Assembly: GCA_934122115.1 (NCBI GenBank)
Contig: CAKOVU010000007.1
Span: 1-64,000 of the forward strand
From: UMGS1901 sp934122115
GTDB lineage: Bacteria > Bacillota > Clostridia > TANB77 > CAG-508
Direction: 5' to 3'
DNA: 64,000 bases
A model generated the notes under the pieces. The model worked only from the letters and a program-made list of their open reading frames with translations, ran no database searches and was not told where the DNA came from. Positions 53,303-61,330 of the stretch are shown here, piece after piece; within the stretch, counting starts at the first letter, position 1, and every line of letters begins with the position of its first letter. The position numbers were made by a program, and so were the translations under genes.

Positions 53303-54937
53303 ATGAGAAATCTAGATATTAAAATAAAAAATAAAAAAGGAATAACATTAGTTGCTTTAGTAGTTACAATAGTTGTATTGCTGTTATTAGCAGGAATAAG
53401 TTTAAATTTAGTAATAGGGAATGAAGGAATATTAACAAGAAGTAAAGAAAGCAAAACCAAAACACAAATAGCAGAAGTAAAAGAAAAAGCACAATTAGAT
53501 ATAACAGAAGTGCAAACATTAAATGCAGGAAAGATAACATATGGAGAGTTAAAGAGCATATTAGAAAAATATGGAACAGTGGAATATGAGGAAGATGGAA
53601 AAACAATAAAAGGAGTAAAAACAACAGAAGGTTATGAAATACCAATAACAGAAATATATGCAAATAAAGAAAATTTAACAATCTTTACCACAGTAGCAAA
53701 TGCACCAGATATAAGCGGATTTAATAAAGATAATAGTTATTATGTGACATGGGATACAACAAGTAGTCCATATCAAATAAACGAAGAAACCAATTTAAAT
53801 GGAATAGCACCAAGTGAGTGGTATGATTATACGGCAAGTGAAAATAGATGGGCGAATGTAAAAACGACAGGAGGAGAAAATGATTGTTATTGGGTATGGA
53901 TACCAAGATATGCATATCAAGTACCAACAAGAAGTAGAACAGCAACAACAATACAAATAAAATTCTTAGAAGGAAAAAGTAATAAACCAATAGGCGAAAC
54001 AGAAGAAATAACAAATACAACACCAACCCCAGGAAGTTGGGTAGTGCATCCAGCGTTTACAAATGCAGGAAATGGAGGATTTGGAGAACTAACAGGAATA
54101 TGGGTAGCAAAATATGAAGCAAGTAGTAATAGCACAATAGTAGTAGAAAACCCAAGTGAAGACCAATTAGCCAATTATGGAAGAAATGATGGAAGTAATA
54201 CAAGTTTAAAAGTAAGAGTAAAACCAAATGTAACAAGTTGGAGAGTAATAAGTGTAGGAGATATATTTACAGTATGTAGAAATATAACAACAACAGGGAA
54301 CTCATTAGAAGGAACAACTAATATAGATTCACATATGATGAAAAATACAGAATGGGGAGCAGTAGCATATTTAAGTAGAAGCCAATATGGAAAAAATAGT
54401 GCAGTATATAATAATCCATATTATAACAACAAGGATTATAATGGAACAATTTATTATTCATCAATAACAGGATTATGTGGAAAGAGCCAAAACTATTCAA
54501 CAACAACATATAATGATTCAAATGTCTATAAATATAATACAACAGAAGGAAAAAATGCAAGTACAACAGGAAATGTATATGGAGTATATGATATGGCAGG
54601 AGGAGCATGGGAATATGTAGCAGCAGTATTAAGCAGTAAAAAATCAAATGGAAATTATTATGATTTTACAAACATAGATACAAAATATTACGAAAGTTAT
54701 GATAGCTATGATAGTAGCAAATATGGAGATGCAGTATATGAAACATCAACAAATTCAGAAGGAGCAAACAGTTGGGATAACGACTACTCGTACTTCGTCA
54801 TTGAGTCGTTCCCTGTGTTCGTACGTGGTGGTCCTGTTCACCATGGTAGCGGTGCGGGTGTGTTTGAATTCACCCGTGAGTACGGAGGTGCCCGTGCCAA
54901 CGGCAGTTTCCGCCCGTGCCTAGTTAGTCCGCAATAG
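53303..54937 (+). CDS. Prepilin-leader protein with variable C-type-lectin-like C-terminus, DGR target type
   Basis: The 544-residue protein has a prepilin-type leader: basic residues 1-12, Gly13, then ITLVALVVTIVVLLLLAG. The Glu at +5 of true pilins is replaced by Ala. A helical stalk (about 40-115) leads into a formylglycine-enzyme-like domain with CYWVWIPRYAY (about 196-206), GIWVAKYEAS and VYGVYDMAGGAWEYVAAV (about 426-443). The terminal part FVRGGPVHHGSGAGVFEF...SFRPCLV is the typical end of DGR-diversified proteins. Its last 55 codons are GC-rich. It differs from the 41.1-kb and 58.2-kb pair in mid-region but shares the upstream invertible-looking layout. Confidence 0.82.
   Translation: MRNLDIKIKNKKGITLVALVVTIVVLLLLAGISLNLVIGNEGILTRSKESKTKTQIAEVKEKAQLDITEVQTLNAGKITYGELKSILEKYGTVEYEEDGKTIKGVKTTEGYEIPITEIYANKENLTIFTTVANAPDISGFNKDNSYYVTWDTTSSPYQINEETNLNGIAPSEWYDYTASENRWANVKTTGGENDCYWVWIPRYAYQVPTRSRTATTIQIKFLEGKSNKPIGETEEITNTTPTPGSWVVHPAFTNAGNGGFGELTGIWVAKYEASSNSTIVVENPSEDQLANYGRNDGSNTSLKVRVKPNVTSWRVISVGDIFTVCRNITTTGNSLEGTTNIDSHMMKNTEWGAVAYLSRSQYGKNSAVYNNPYYNNKDYNGTIYYSSITGLCGKSQNYSTTTYNDSNVYKYNTTEGKNASTTGNVYGVYDMAGGAWEYVAAVLSSKKSNGNYYDFTNIDTKYYESYDSYDSSKYGDAVYETSTNSEGANSWDNDYSYFVIESFPVFVRGGPVHHGSGAGVFEFTREYGGARANGSFRPCLVSPQ
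54775..54934 (+). other. DGR-type variable region VR2
   Basis: Base composition changes abruptly from AT-rich to GC-rich near 54775 and stays so until the stop. Codons such as TAC, TTC, GTC, GGT, CGT and GCC dominate. The ending FRPCLV is a familiar DGR target end. No second copy lies in the window, so the adenine pattern cannot be tested here. Confidence 0.65.
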
Positions 54938-54948
54938 TAAGAGTGTAA

Positions 54949-54982
54949 GGCAGTATTAATAAAAATACTGTCTCTTATTTTG
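54949..54982 (+). terminator. Terminator after the second prepilin gene
   Basis: GGCAGTATT pairs with AATACTGTC (one wobble) around AATAAA, followed by TCTTATTTTG. Confidence 0.6.
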
Positions 54983-55046
54983 TATATTAAGCTGTTGCAA
55001 ATTTTAAATTACTAGAATATAATAATAAAAAATTGAAGAATGTGAG

Positions 55047-56429
55047 ATGAACATAATAATGGAAAATACTAATTTAACTTTAAAAGAAATAATAGATGTA
55101 ACAAATGGAAATTTAGTATATGGAAATGAAAATGAAGAGTGTATAAGCTTTGAAAGAGATACAAGAGCAATAAAAGATGGTGATATTTTCATAGGCTTTA
55201 AAGGAGAAACAGTTGATGGTGGAATACGATATAAAGAGGCTTTAGAAAATGGCGCAAAGGGTTGCATAATAAATAAATGTGCAAATGAAAATTTAGAAAA
55301 GATAGAAAATAAATTTATATTAGAAGTAGAAGATACTATTTTAGCAACGCAGCAAATAGCTAAATTAAAGAGAAAAAAGTATAATATTCCAGTTGTAGCA
55401 ATTACTGGAAGTGTAGGAAAAACAAGCACTAAAGATATTATAGCAAGTGTTGTTTCTGAAAAGTATGATGTGCTAAAAACACAAGGCAACATGAATAATC
55501 ATATAGGATTGCCAATGACAATCTTAGGATTAAGAAATCACACGGCTATGGTTGTTGAAATGGGAATGAATCATTTTGGCGAAATAAGCACACTAACAAA
55601 TATAGCGAAACCAACTATAGCAGTAATTACAAATGTTGGTACTGCACATATTGGAAATTTAGGCTCAAGAGAGAACATATTAAAAGCAAAATTAGAAATA
55701 CTAGAGGGCCTTAGCAAAGATGGAACTGTTGTAATCAATAATGATAATGATTTATTACATAAGTGGTATTTGGAGAACAAAAATAATTATAATATTGTTA
55801 CATATGGAATAGAGAATGATAGTATGGAAAAAGCTCAAAATATTAATTATTTAGAGAGCAGTAGCAAATATAATTTGAAGAATGAAGGTGTAATAGAAGT
55901 ACCAGTTGGAGGAGAAGCCTTTGTTTACAACAGTTTGGCAGCAATTAGTGTGGGAAAAATATTGGGAATAAGTATGAAAAAAATAAAGCAAGGAATATTA
56001 AAATTTGAGCTTACAAAAATGAGGTTGGATGTACAAAAATCAAGCAAAGGGTACACGATAATAAATGATTGTTACAATGCAAATTATGATTCTATGAAAT
56101 CTGCATTACAATATTTGAATAGAACACTAGGAAATAGAAAAATAGCAGTGCTTGGGGATATGCTTGAATTAGGAGATTTCTCTAAAAAATTGCATGAGGG
56201 TGTAGGAAATGCAGTTGTAGAAAATAAAGTGGATATATTAATTATAGTAGGAAAAGAAGCAAAAAATATTGCAAAAATAGCAATGGAAAATAATGTAGAA
56301 ACACATGAATATACTGATAACAATTCTGCAATTTCAAAATTAAAAGAAATATTAGAACCAGAGGATGCTGTGCTAGTAAAAGCATCAAATTCAATGAATT
56401 TTAAAGAGATTGTAAGTGCTATAATGTAG
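55047..56429 (+). CDS. murF: UDP-MurNAc-tripeptide--D-Ala-D-Ala ligase MurF
   Basis: MurF adds D-Ala-D-Ala to the peptidoglycan precursor. The 460-residue Mur ligase has the ATP loop ITGSVGKTSTKD (about residues 118-129), the MVVEMGMNHFGEI segment (about 168-180) and the C-terminal ALGDMLELG-like motif (VLGDMLELGDFS). ATG 55047 or ATG 55059 could be the start. It lies before ddl, which makes its dipeptide substrate. A 13-bp-arm palindrome (56445-56470) sits between the two genes. Confidence 0.94.
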   Translation: MNIIMENTNLTLKEIIDVTNGNLVYGNENEECISFERDTRAIKDGDIFIGFKGETVDGGIRYKEALENGAKGCIINKCANENLEKIENKFILEVEDTILATQQIAKLKRKKYNIPVVAITGSVGKTSTKDIIASVVSEKYDVLKTQGNMNNHIGLPMTILGLRNHTAMVVEMGMNHFGEISTLTNIAKPTIAVITNVGTAHIGNLGSRENILKAKLEILEGLSKDGTVVINNDNDLLHKWYLENKNNYNIVTYGIENDSMEKAQNINYLESSSKYNLKNEGVIEVPVGGEAFVYNSLAAISVGKILGISMKKIKQGILKFELTKMRLDVQKSSKGYTIINDCYNANYDSMKSALQYLNRTLGNRKIAVLGDMLELGDFSKKLHEGVGNAVVENKVDILIIVGKEAKNIAKIAMENNVETHEYTDNNSAISKLKEILEPEDAVLVKASNSMNFKEIVSAIM

Positions 56430-56497
56430 CATTTATATAAATGTTTTAAAACAATAATTATTGTTTTAAACGTATATTAATATTTAGAGGTATAAAA

Positions 56498-57556
56498 ATG
56501 AAAAAAATTAAAGTAGGAGTAATTTTTGGAGGACAATCAACAGAACATGAAATTTCAGTAATTTCAGGAAGTTCTGTAATTAAAAATTTAAACAAGGAGA
56601 AATACCAAATTTGTCCAATATATATAAGTAAAGAGGGCAATTGGTATAAGTATACAAAACCGGTAGAAAATGTAGAAATATTTAGCATAGGTGAAGAGCC
56701 TAAAGAATTAGAAAAAATAGATAATGTATTCGAAATATTAAAAGAGCAAGAAGTTATAGTTCCAGTATTACATGGATTATACGGAGAAGATGGAACTATA
56801 CAAGGATTGTTAGAATTATTAAAAGTACCATATGTGGGCTGCAAGGTGCTAGCATCTGGAATATGTATGGATAAAGTATATGCAAAAATAATATTTGAAA
56901 AAGCCAAACTAAATCAGGCAAATTATGTGGTAATAAGTTCAGATAAAGAAAACGAATATACATATATAGATGAAGAAATGAACCATAGACAAGTAAAAGA
57001 ATACGAAATAGCAAAAATTGTAGAAGAAAAATTAAACTATCCAGTATTTGTAAAACCATCAAACTCTGGCTCATCAGTAGGCGTAAATAAGGCAAATAAT
57101 TCAGAGGAATTAATAGAAAACATAGAAATTGCAAGTAAATATGATAAAGAAATTTTAATAGAGCAAGGGATAATAGGAAAAGAAGTAGAATGTGCAGTAC
57201 TAGGAAACGAAAATGTAGAAGCAACATGCATAGGGCAAATAATGTCTGCAGATGAATTCTATGATTACGATTCAAAATACAAAAATTCGGAATCAAAAAC
57301 TGTTATACCAGCAAAAATCGATACGGAAATATCAGAAAAAATAAGGAATATGGCAGTAAAAGCATTTAAAGCAGTTGGAGGAAGAGGCCTTTCTAGAGTT
57401 GACTTTTTTGTGGAAAATGGCACTAATGAAATATATATAAATGAAATTAATACAATGCCAGGATTTACTACCATAAGCATGTATCCAAAATTGTGGGAAC
57501 ATGCAGGATTAAATTATTCTGAATTATTAGATAAATTAATAGAACTAGCAATGTAA
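56498..57556 (+). CDS. ddl: D-alanine--D-alanine ligase
   Basis: Ddl joins two D-Ala. The 352-residue ATP-grasp protein has EHEISVISGSSV (about residues 14-25), PVLHGLYGEDGTIQG (about 88-102), KPSNSGSSVGVNKA (about 186-199) and the C-terminal INEINTMPGFTTISMYPKL (about 315-333). These are classic Ddl features with the Tyr-type second subsite. It follows murF and precedes yqeK. Confidence 0.95.
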   Translation: MKKIKVGVIFGGQSTEHEISVISGSSVIKNLNKEKYQICPIYISKEGNWYKYTKPVENVEIFSIGEEPKELEKIDNVFEILKEQEVIVPVLHGLYGEDGTIQGLLELLKVPYVGCKVLASGICMDKVYAKIIFEKAKLNQANYVVISSDKENEYTYIDEEMNHRQVKEYEIAKIVEEKLNYPVFVKPSNSGSSVGVNKANNSEELIENIEIASKYDKEILIEQGIIGKEVECAVLGNENVEATCIGQIMSADEFYDYDSKYKNSESKTVIPAKIDTEISEKIRNMAVKAFKAVGGRGLSRVDFFVENGTNEIYINEINTMPGFTTISMYPKLWEHAGLNYSELLDKLIELAM

Positions 57557-57577
57557 TAAAAGATAAAAGGAGAATGT

Positions 57578-59467
57578 ATGGAATTAATTGATAAAATAAA
57601 ACAAGAATTAAAAGAAAATTTGTCAGAGAAAAGATATATACATTCATTAGGAACAATGGAGAGAGCCGAAGAACTTGCAAAAATTTATGGGGTAGATATA
57701 GAAAAAGCAAGATTGGCAGGGCTTACACATGATATAGCAAAAGAAATGACTAAAGAAGAAAGTTTGAAATACATTAAAGAACATAATATAGAAATTGATG
57801 AAATAGAAGAAATAAATGTAAAGTTGTTGCATGGTAAGATTGGAGCGAACATGGTAAAAGAAAAATATGGACTTTGCCAGGAAATTCAAAATGCCATTTT
57901 ATACCATACAACAACAGATAAAAACATGGACATGCTTGCCAAGATAATATATGTGGCAGACAAGACGGAGAAAAATAGAAAATCGAAAGAATTTGATATT
58001 GAATATGAGAGAGAATTAGCTAATAAAGACATAGATGCAGCAATAATTTATATATTAGATGGCAACATAGAAGAAATAATTAAAAAAGGCAAATTAATAC
58101 ATCCTAAGGCGATAGAAACAAGAAATAGTTTATTAATTAGGAGAGGAGAGATTGGAATGAAAAACAAAGGAGAAAAAGGTGTTACTTTAGTAGCTCTTGT
58201 TATAACAATAGTATTACTTTTAATACTAGCTGGAATAAGCATAAAATTTACATTAGGAGACGAAGGAATAATAAAAAGAGCACAAAATACAGCTAATGAT
58301 TATAAAGACCAAACAGAAGGAATAGCTAGCCACATAAATAATGTGGATGATTGGATAGATGAGAATGTGGACAAGGTTAAAAATGAAGTAAACAAAAAAG
58401 CTGATGCTAATGGAACAATAAATGGCAAAGAAGCAGGAACAAACAATCCAATAATTCCCAAAGGTTATACTCCGATAGATGCTGGAGATGCAAAATGGGG
58501 AGATGGAAGCTCTGCTCCAACACAAGATTCAGTAGATCATGGACTAGTAATAAGAGATGATGCAGGTAATGAATGGGTATGGGTACCGGTAGAAGCAGAT
58601 GTGTTTTCAAGTATGTATGTAACTTCAAATGATGGGATTGCTTTATCAGGAGATGTTGGAGTAACAACAAAAATGTATACAAATTCGGTAACGATAGGAA
58701 AGACTGGAGATACAAAAACTTTATCAAGAAGTACACCAAATACAACAGGATGGAGAGAGCCAGATTTAATAGTAGAAAGTGACAGTGCAAGCTATGATAA
58801 GAATGAATCATATTATAAAACGATATTAGGATTTGATACCCCTAAAGCGATGGCAGAAGTATTTACAGCAGATTATGCGAATATGATAGCAAGTATAGAA
58901 AAATATGGAGGATTTTATATAGGAAGATATGAGTTATCAAATGAAGGGGTACAAAAGGGAAAAGCAACACTAACTGAGAAAAATTGGTACAATCTGTATA
59001 AAAAATGTACAACGTTAAATGCCAATGATAAAGTAGAAAGTAGAATGATATGGGGAATTCAATGGGATTTAACATGTGATTTCATATCAAAAAAAGGCGA
59101 ACAAAAAAGTATAACAAATTCCATAGCATGGGGAAACTGTAAAAATAGTACTGGAAATGCAGCTGTGGTGGATGGAACAACACAAAAATATGGAAGTAAA
59201 CAAGTAACAGGATATAGTGAATATTGGAAAGCAAATAATATATACGACCTAGCTGGAAATTGCTGGGAATGTACCCAAGAGGCGGGCAGTACCATCAGCC
59301 GTGCTAGCAGAGGCGGCAGTTTTTACAACAATGGCTCAAGCCTTCCAGCGTCTTACCGTGGCATCAGCGTTGCGGACGACAGCTACAACGTCAGCCTACG
59401 GTTCTCGTCCCACTTTAATAATAAATTAGTACTGGAGCGTTTTGCTTTAACTGTGTCAATGCCATGA
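57578..59467 (+). CDS. YqeK-type HD hydrolase fused in frame to a prepilin-leader DGR-target protein
   Basis: Residues 1 to about 190 are an HD-domain hydrolase of the YqeK type (HSLGTMERAEELAK, then GLTHDIAKEMT), a family that cleaves Ap4A. With no stop codon, the frame runs on into a complete prepilin: MKNKGEKG, then VTLVALVITIVLLLILAG. That leader has its own ATG at 58157, 7-12 bp after GGAGAGGAG. So either two proteins are made from one frame, or a fusion is made that prepilin peptidase could split at Gly. The prepilin part (436 residues) lacks Glu at +5. It shares stalk, formylglycine-enzyme-like domain and GC-rich end with the 41.1-kb protein. yqeK is usually free-standing. Confidence 0.82.
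   Translation: MELIDKIKQELKENLSEKRYIHSLGTMERAEELAKIYGVDIEKARLAGLTHDIAKEMTKEESLKYIKEHNIEIDEIEEINVKLLHGKIGANMVKEKYGLCQEIQNAILYHTTTDKNMDMLAKIIYVADKTEKNRKSKEFDIEYERELANKDIDAAIIYILDGNIEEIIKKGKLIHPKAIETRNSLLIRRGEIGMKNKGEKGVTLVALVITIVLLLILAGISIKFTLGDEGIIKRAQNTANDYKDQTEGIASHINNVDDWIDENVDKVKNEVNKKADANGTINGKEAGTNNPIIPKGYTPIDAGDAKWGDGSSAPTQDSVDHGLVIRDDAGNEWVWVPVEADVFSSMYVTSNDGIALSGDVGVTTKMYTNSVTIGKTGDTKTLSRSTPNTTGWREPDLIVESDSASYDKNESYYKTILGFDTPKAMAEVFTADYANMIASIEKYGGFYIGRYELSNEGVQKGKATLTEKNWYNLYKKCTTLNANDKVESRMIWGIQWDLTCDFISKKGEQKSITNSIAWGNCKNSTGNAAVVDGTTQKYGSKQVTGYSEYWKANNIYDLAGNCWECTQEAGSTISRASRGGSFYNNGSSLPASYRGISVADDSYNVSLRFSSHFNNKLVLERFALTVSMP
58157..58159 (+). promoter_or_regulatory. Likely internal translation start of the prepilin part
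   Basis: The ATG at 58157 is preceded by a purine-rich GGAGAGGAG site and opens a canonical short basic prepilin leader ending in Gly8. It is in frame with the upstream HD hydrolase. Confidence 0.65.
59282..59416 (+). other. DGR-type variable region VR3
   Basis: These 45 codons are co-linear with VR1 (42801-42935) without gaps. Twenty-three codons are identical, and the 22 that differ do so nearly always at positions 1 and 2 of NNC/NNT codons. Just upstream, the two genes show the opposite pattern, mainly third-position differences. The shared end CGGTTCTCGTCC is conserved. Confidence 0.8.
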
Positions 59468-59569
59468 TGAATATTCTCGTGTTAAAATTTATATAAATCC
59501 CGCTCAAAGTCTTCAAAATACTAATATTTTGTGATATAATAAAGCCACCATGTTATGGGAGGACGTTCA

Positions 59570-60478
59570 ATGATTTTTAAAGACTACTATAAAATATTAG
59601 GATTAGACACAAATAAAGTAAATATAGATGAAATAAAAGTAGCTTACAGAGAGCAAGCTAAAAGATATCATCCAGATGTAAATCTTGGCAATAAAAGTGC
59701 AGAAGAGCGTTTTAAAGACATAAATGAAGCATATAATAAATTGTCAGATGCAGTGTCAAAGAAAAAATATGATAGAATGTGGAATTCTAAAATAGGAAAA
59801 AAGAGAGCTCGCGAAGAGAAAAAAGAAACTAAAAAAGTATCTGCAGCAGAAGAAGTTCTGAATATGTTCTTTGGGGCTCAAGCAGATAAATCAACAGTAA
59901 ATAAAAAAGCAGTTAAAACAAAGAATATTCCAGTTCAAGGAGAGAATATCGAAACAGAAATAGATGTAACTATCGAAGAAGCATTTTATGGAAATGTGAA
60001 GAAAATATCTTTAAGAACTGTTGAAGGAAAAATGAAAACATTTGAAATAAAAATTCCAGAGGGAATTAGAGATAGCGAAAAAATTAGACTTTTAGGTCAA
60101 GGAAAAGCAGGAAAAAACGGCGGAAAGAATGGAGATTTGCTAATAAAAACAAGAATAGTAAATGACAACAACTTTAAACTAGTTGGAACAGATATATATT
60201 CGCAAATATTAGTTACTCCATGGGAAGCAGTTTTAGGGGCCAAAGTAAATGCAAATGCAATAGACGAGGAAATAGCAGTATATATACCAAAAGGCAGTGA
60301 AACAGGAGAAGAAATAAGTATCCCTGGAAAAGGTTATAAAGACGGAAAAGGCGGCAGAGGGAATTTAATATTACAAGTAAAAATTATGATTCAAAAAAAT
60401 ATATCAAACGAAGAAAAAGAATTATATAAAAAATTGAAGAAAATATCTAAATTTAATCCAAGGCAGTCATTTGTGTAG
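59570..60478 (+). CDS. DnaJ/CbpA-like co-chaperone
   Basis: I start the 302-residue protein at MIFKDYYKILGL, 7 bp after GGGAGG. Residues 4-67 are a J domain with the HPD motif (KRYHPDVNLG, about 32-41), which stimulates DnaK. A linker and two C-terminal DnaJ substrate-binding domains follow (PVQGENIETEIDVTIEEAF; GDLLIKTRI; IPGKGYKDGKGGRGNL). The zinc-finger domain of true DnaJ is missing, so this is CbpA-like. A promoter TTCAAA-N17-TATAAT lies at 59512-59540. Confidence 0.92.
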   Translation: MIFKDYYKILGLDTNKVNIDEIKVAYREQAKRYHPDVNLGNKSAEERFKDINEAYNKLSDAVSKKKYDRMWNSKIGKKRAREEKKETKKVSAAEEVLNMFFGAQADKSTVNKKAVKTKNIPVQGENIETEIDVTIEEAFYGNVKKISLRTVEGKMKTFEIKIPEGIRDSEKIRLLGQGKAGKNGGKNGDLLIKTRIVNDNNFKLVGTDIYSQILVTPWEAVLGAKVNANAIDEEIAVYIPKGSETGEEISIPGKGYKDGKGGRGNLILQVKIMIQKNISNEEKELYKKLKKISKFNPRQSFV

Positions 60479-60492
60479 TATACATAAATATG

Positions 60493-60521
60493 TTGACAAA
60501 AACAACCAATCATTGTATAAT
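60493..60521 (+). promoter_or_regulatory. Perfect-consensus promoter of the VirD4-like operon
   Basis: TTGACA (60493-60498), 17 bp and TATAAT (60516-60521) match the sigma-A consensus at all 12 positions. The first gene starts 66 bp downstream, after a small hairpin (TATGCT...AGCATA) and a GGAGGT ribosome site. Confidence 0.8.
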
Positions 60522-60587
60522 AAAGAAGTATGCTGGAGCATAACTATGCTAAGGATAAAATATGAACGAATCATATGGAGGTAAAAA

Positions 60588-61106
60588 ATGGATAATATAC
60601 AAGGAAAACATTTTAGTATAACAGATCCAAAGAATGTAAACACAGTAATTTATCAAATAAATAGAACAGAAAAAGAATTCGAAGAAAATTCTCCAAAGTA
60701 CACTCTTGAAAGATTGAAAACAAGAAAAGAGCTAGTTGGAGAAAATACAAGGAAAACATTCTATGTTGATAATCCAAAAGAAGATGGAAATCAACTTGTA
60801 ATATTATCATTTGCTCCAGAAAAAGTGGTAGTAAATATGGGAATTTTAAATAAAGACGAAGTTAAGATTTCTAAAAGGCCTGTACCAGTGAAATTTGACA
60901 CTTTATATTCAGAAAAAGAAACTGAATATAAAAATGTAAGATATACACCAAATTTACAAAGGCCAATAACTATAATTGACCCAGAAACAACTGAAGAAGT
61001 AAAGCCAGTGCTTTACTTTGATAAAGAAACTAATGAAGTTAGAGGAAAATGTAAATTAAAACCATATAAATCTTATTTCGCATTTGAAGTAAGGGATGAT
61101 AGTTAG
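60588..61106 (+). CDS. Hypothetical protein upstream of the VirD4-like gene
   Basis: I do not recognise this protein. The 172 residues (MDNIQGKHFSITDPKNVNTV...) are soluble and beta-rich, with many Lys-Glu pairs and no Cys cluster. A VLYFDKETNEVRGKCKL segment (about residues 144-160) stands out. It starts the operon with the strongest promoter in the window and overlaps the long form of the next frame. Co-transcription with a VirD4-like ATPase suggests a role with that secretion-like system. Confidence 0.6.
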   Translation: MDNIQGKHFSITDPKNVNTVIYQINRTEKEFEENSPKYTLERLKTRKELVGENTRKTFYVDNPKEDGNQLVILSFAPEKVVVNMGILNKDEVKISKRPVPVKFDTLYSEKETEYKNVRYTPNLQRPITIIDPETTEEVKPVLYFDKETNEVRGKCKLKPYKSYFAFEVRDDS

Positions 61107-61119
61107 GGGGAACTTATTA

Positions 61120-61302
61120 ATGAGTGACAAAAAAGGAGCTACAAGTGGAGCTGTGATAATAGCAGGTATGGAGTTTGAAACAGATGAAAGAAACAAAGTA
61201 AAACCAGAAGGAAAAGTAGAAATAAAAGGAATACAACCAGGTGAACCAACAATTTCTATTCCACTAGTACCAAATAAGGAAAGAGAAGAAGTTAGAGACT
61301 AG
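61120..61302 (+). CDS. Small hypothetical protein
   Basis: I do not recognise this 60-residue protein. It starts MSDKKGATSGAVIIAGMEFE, 8 bp after GGGGG, and contains short beta-like stretches and a Pro/Gly-rich EIKGIQPGEPTISIPLVP segment. It lies between the 172-residue unknown and the VirD4-like gene. Confidence 0.55.
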   Translation: MSDKKGATSGAVIIAGMEFETDERNKVKPEGKVEIKGIQPGEPTISIPLVPNKEREEVRD

Positions 61303-61330
61303 TTGAAACACAAGAAAAGGTGAGTTTTAT

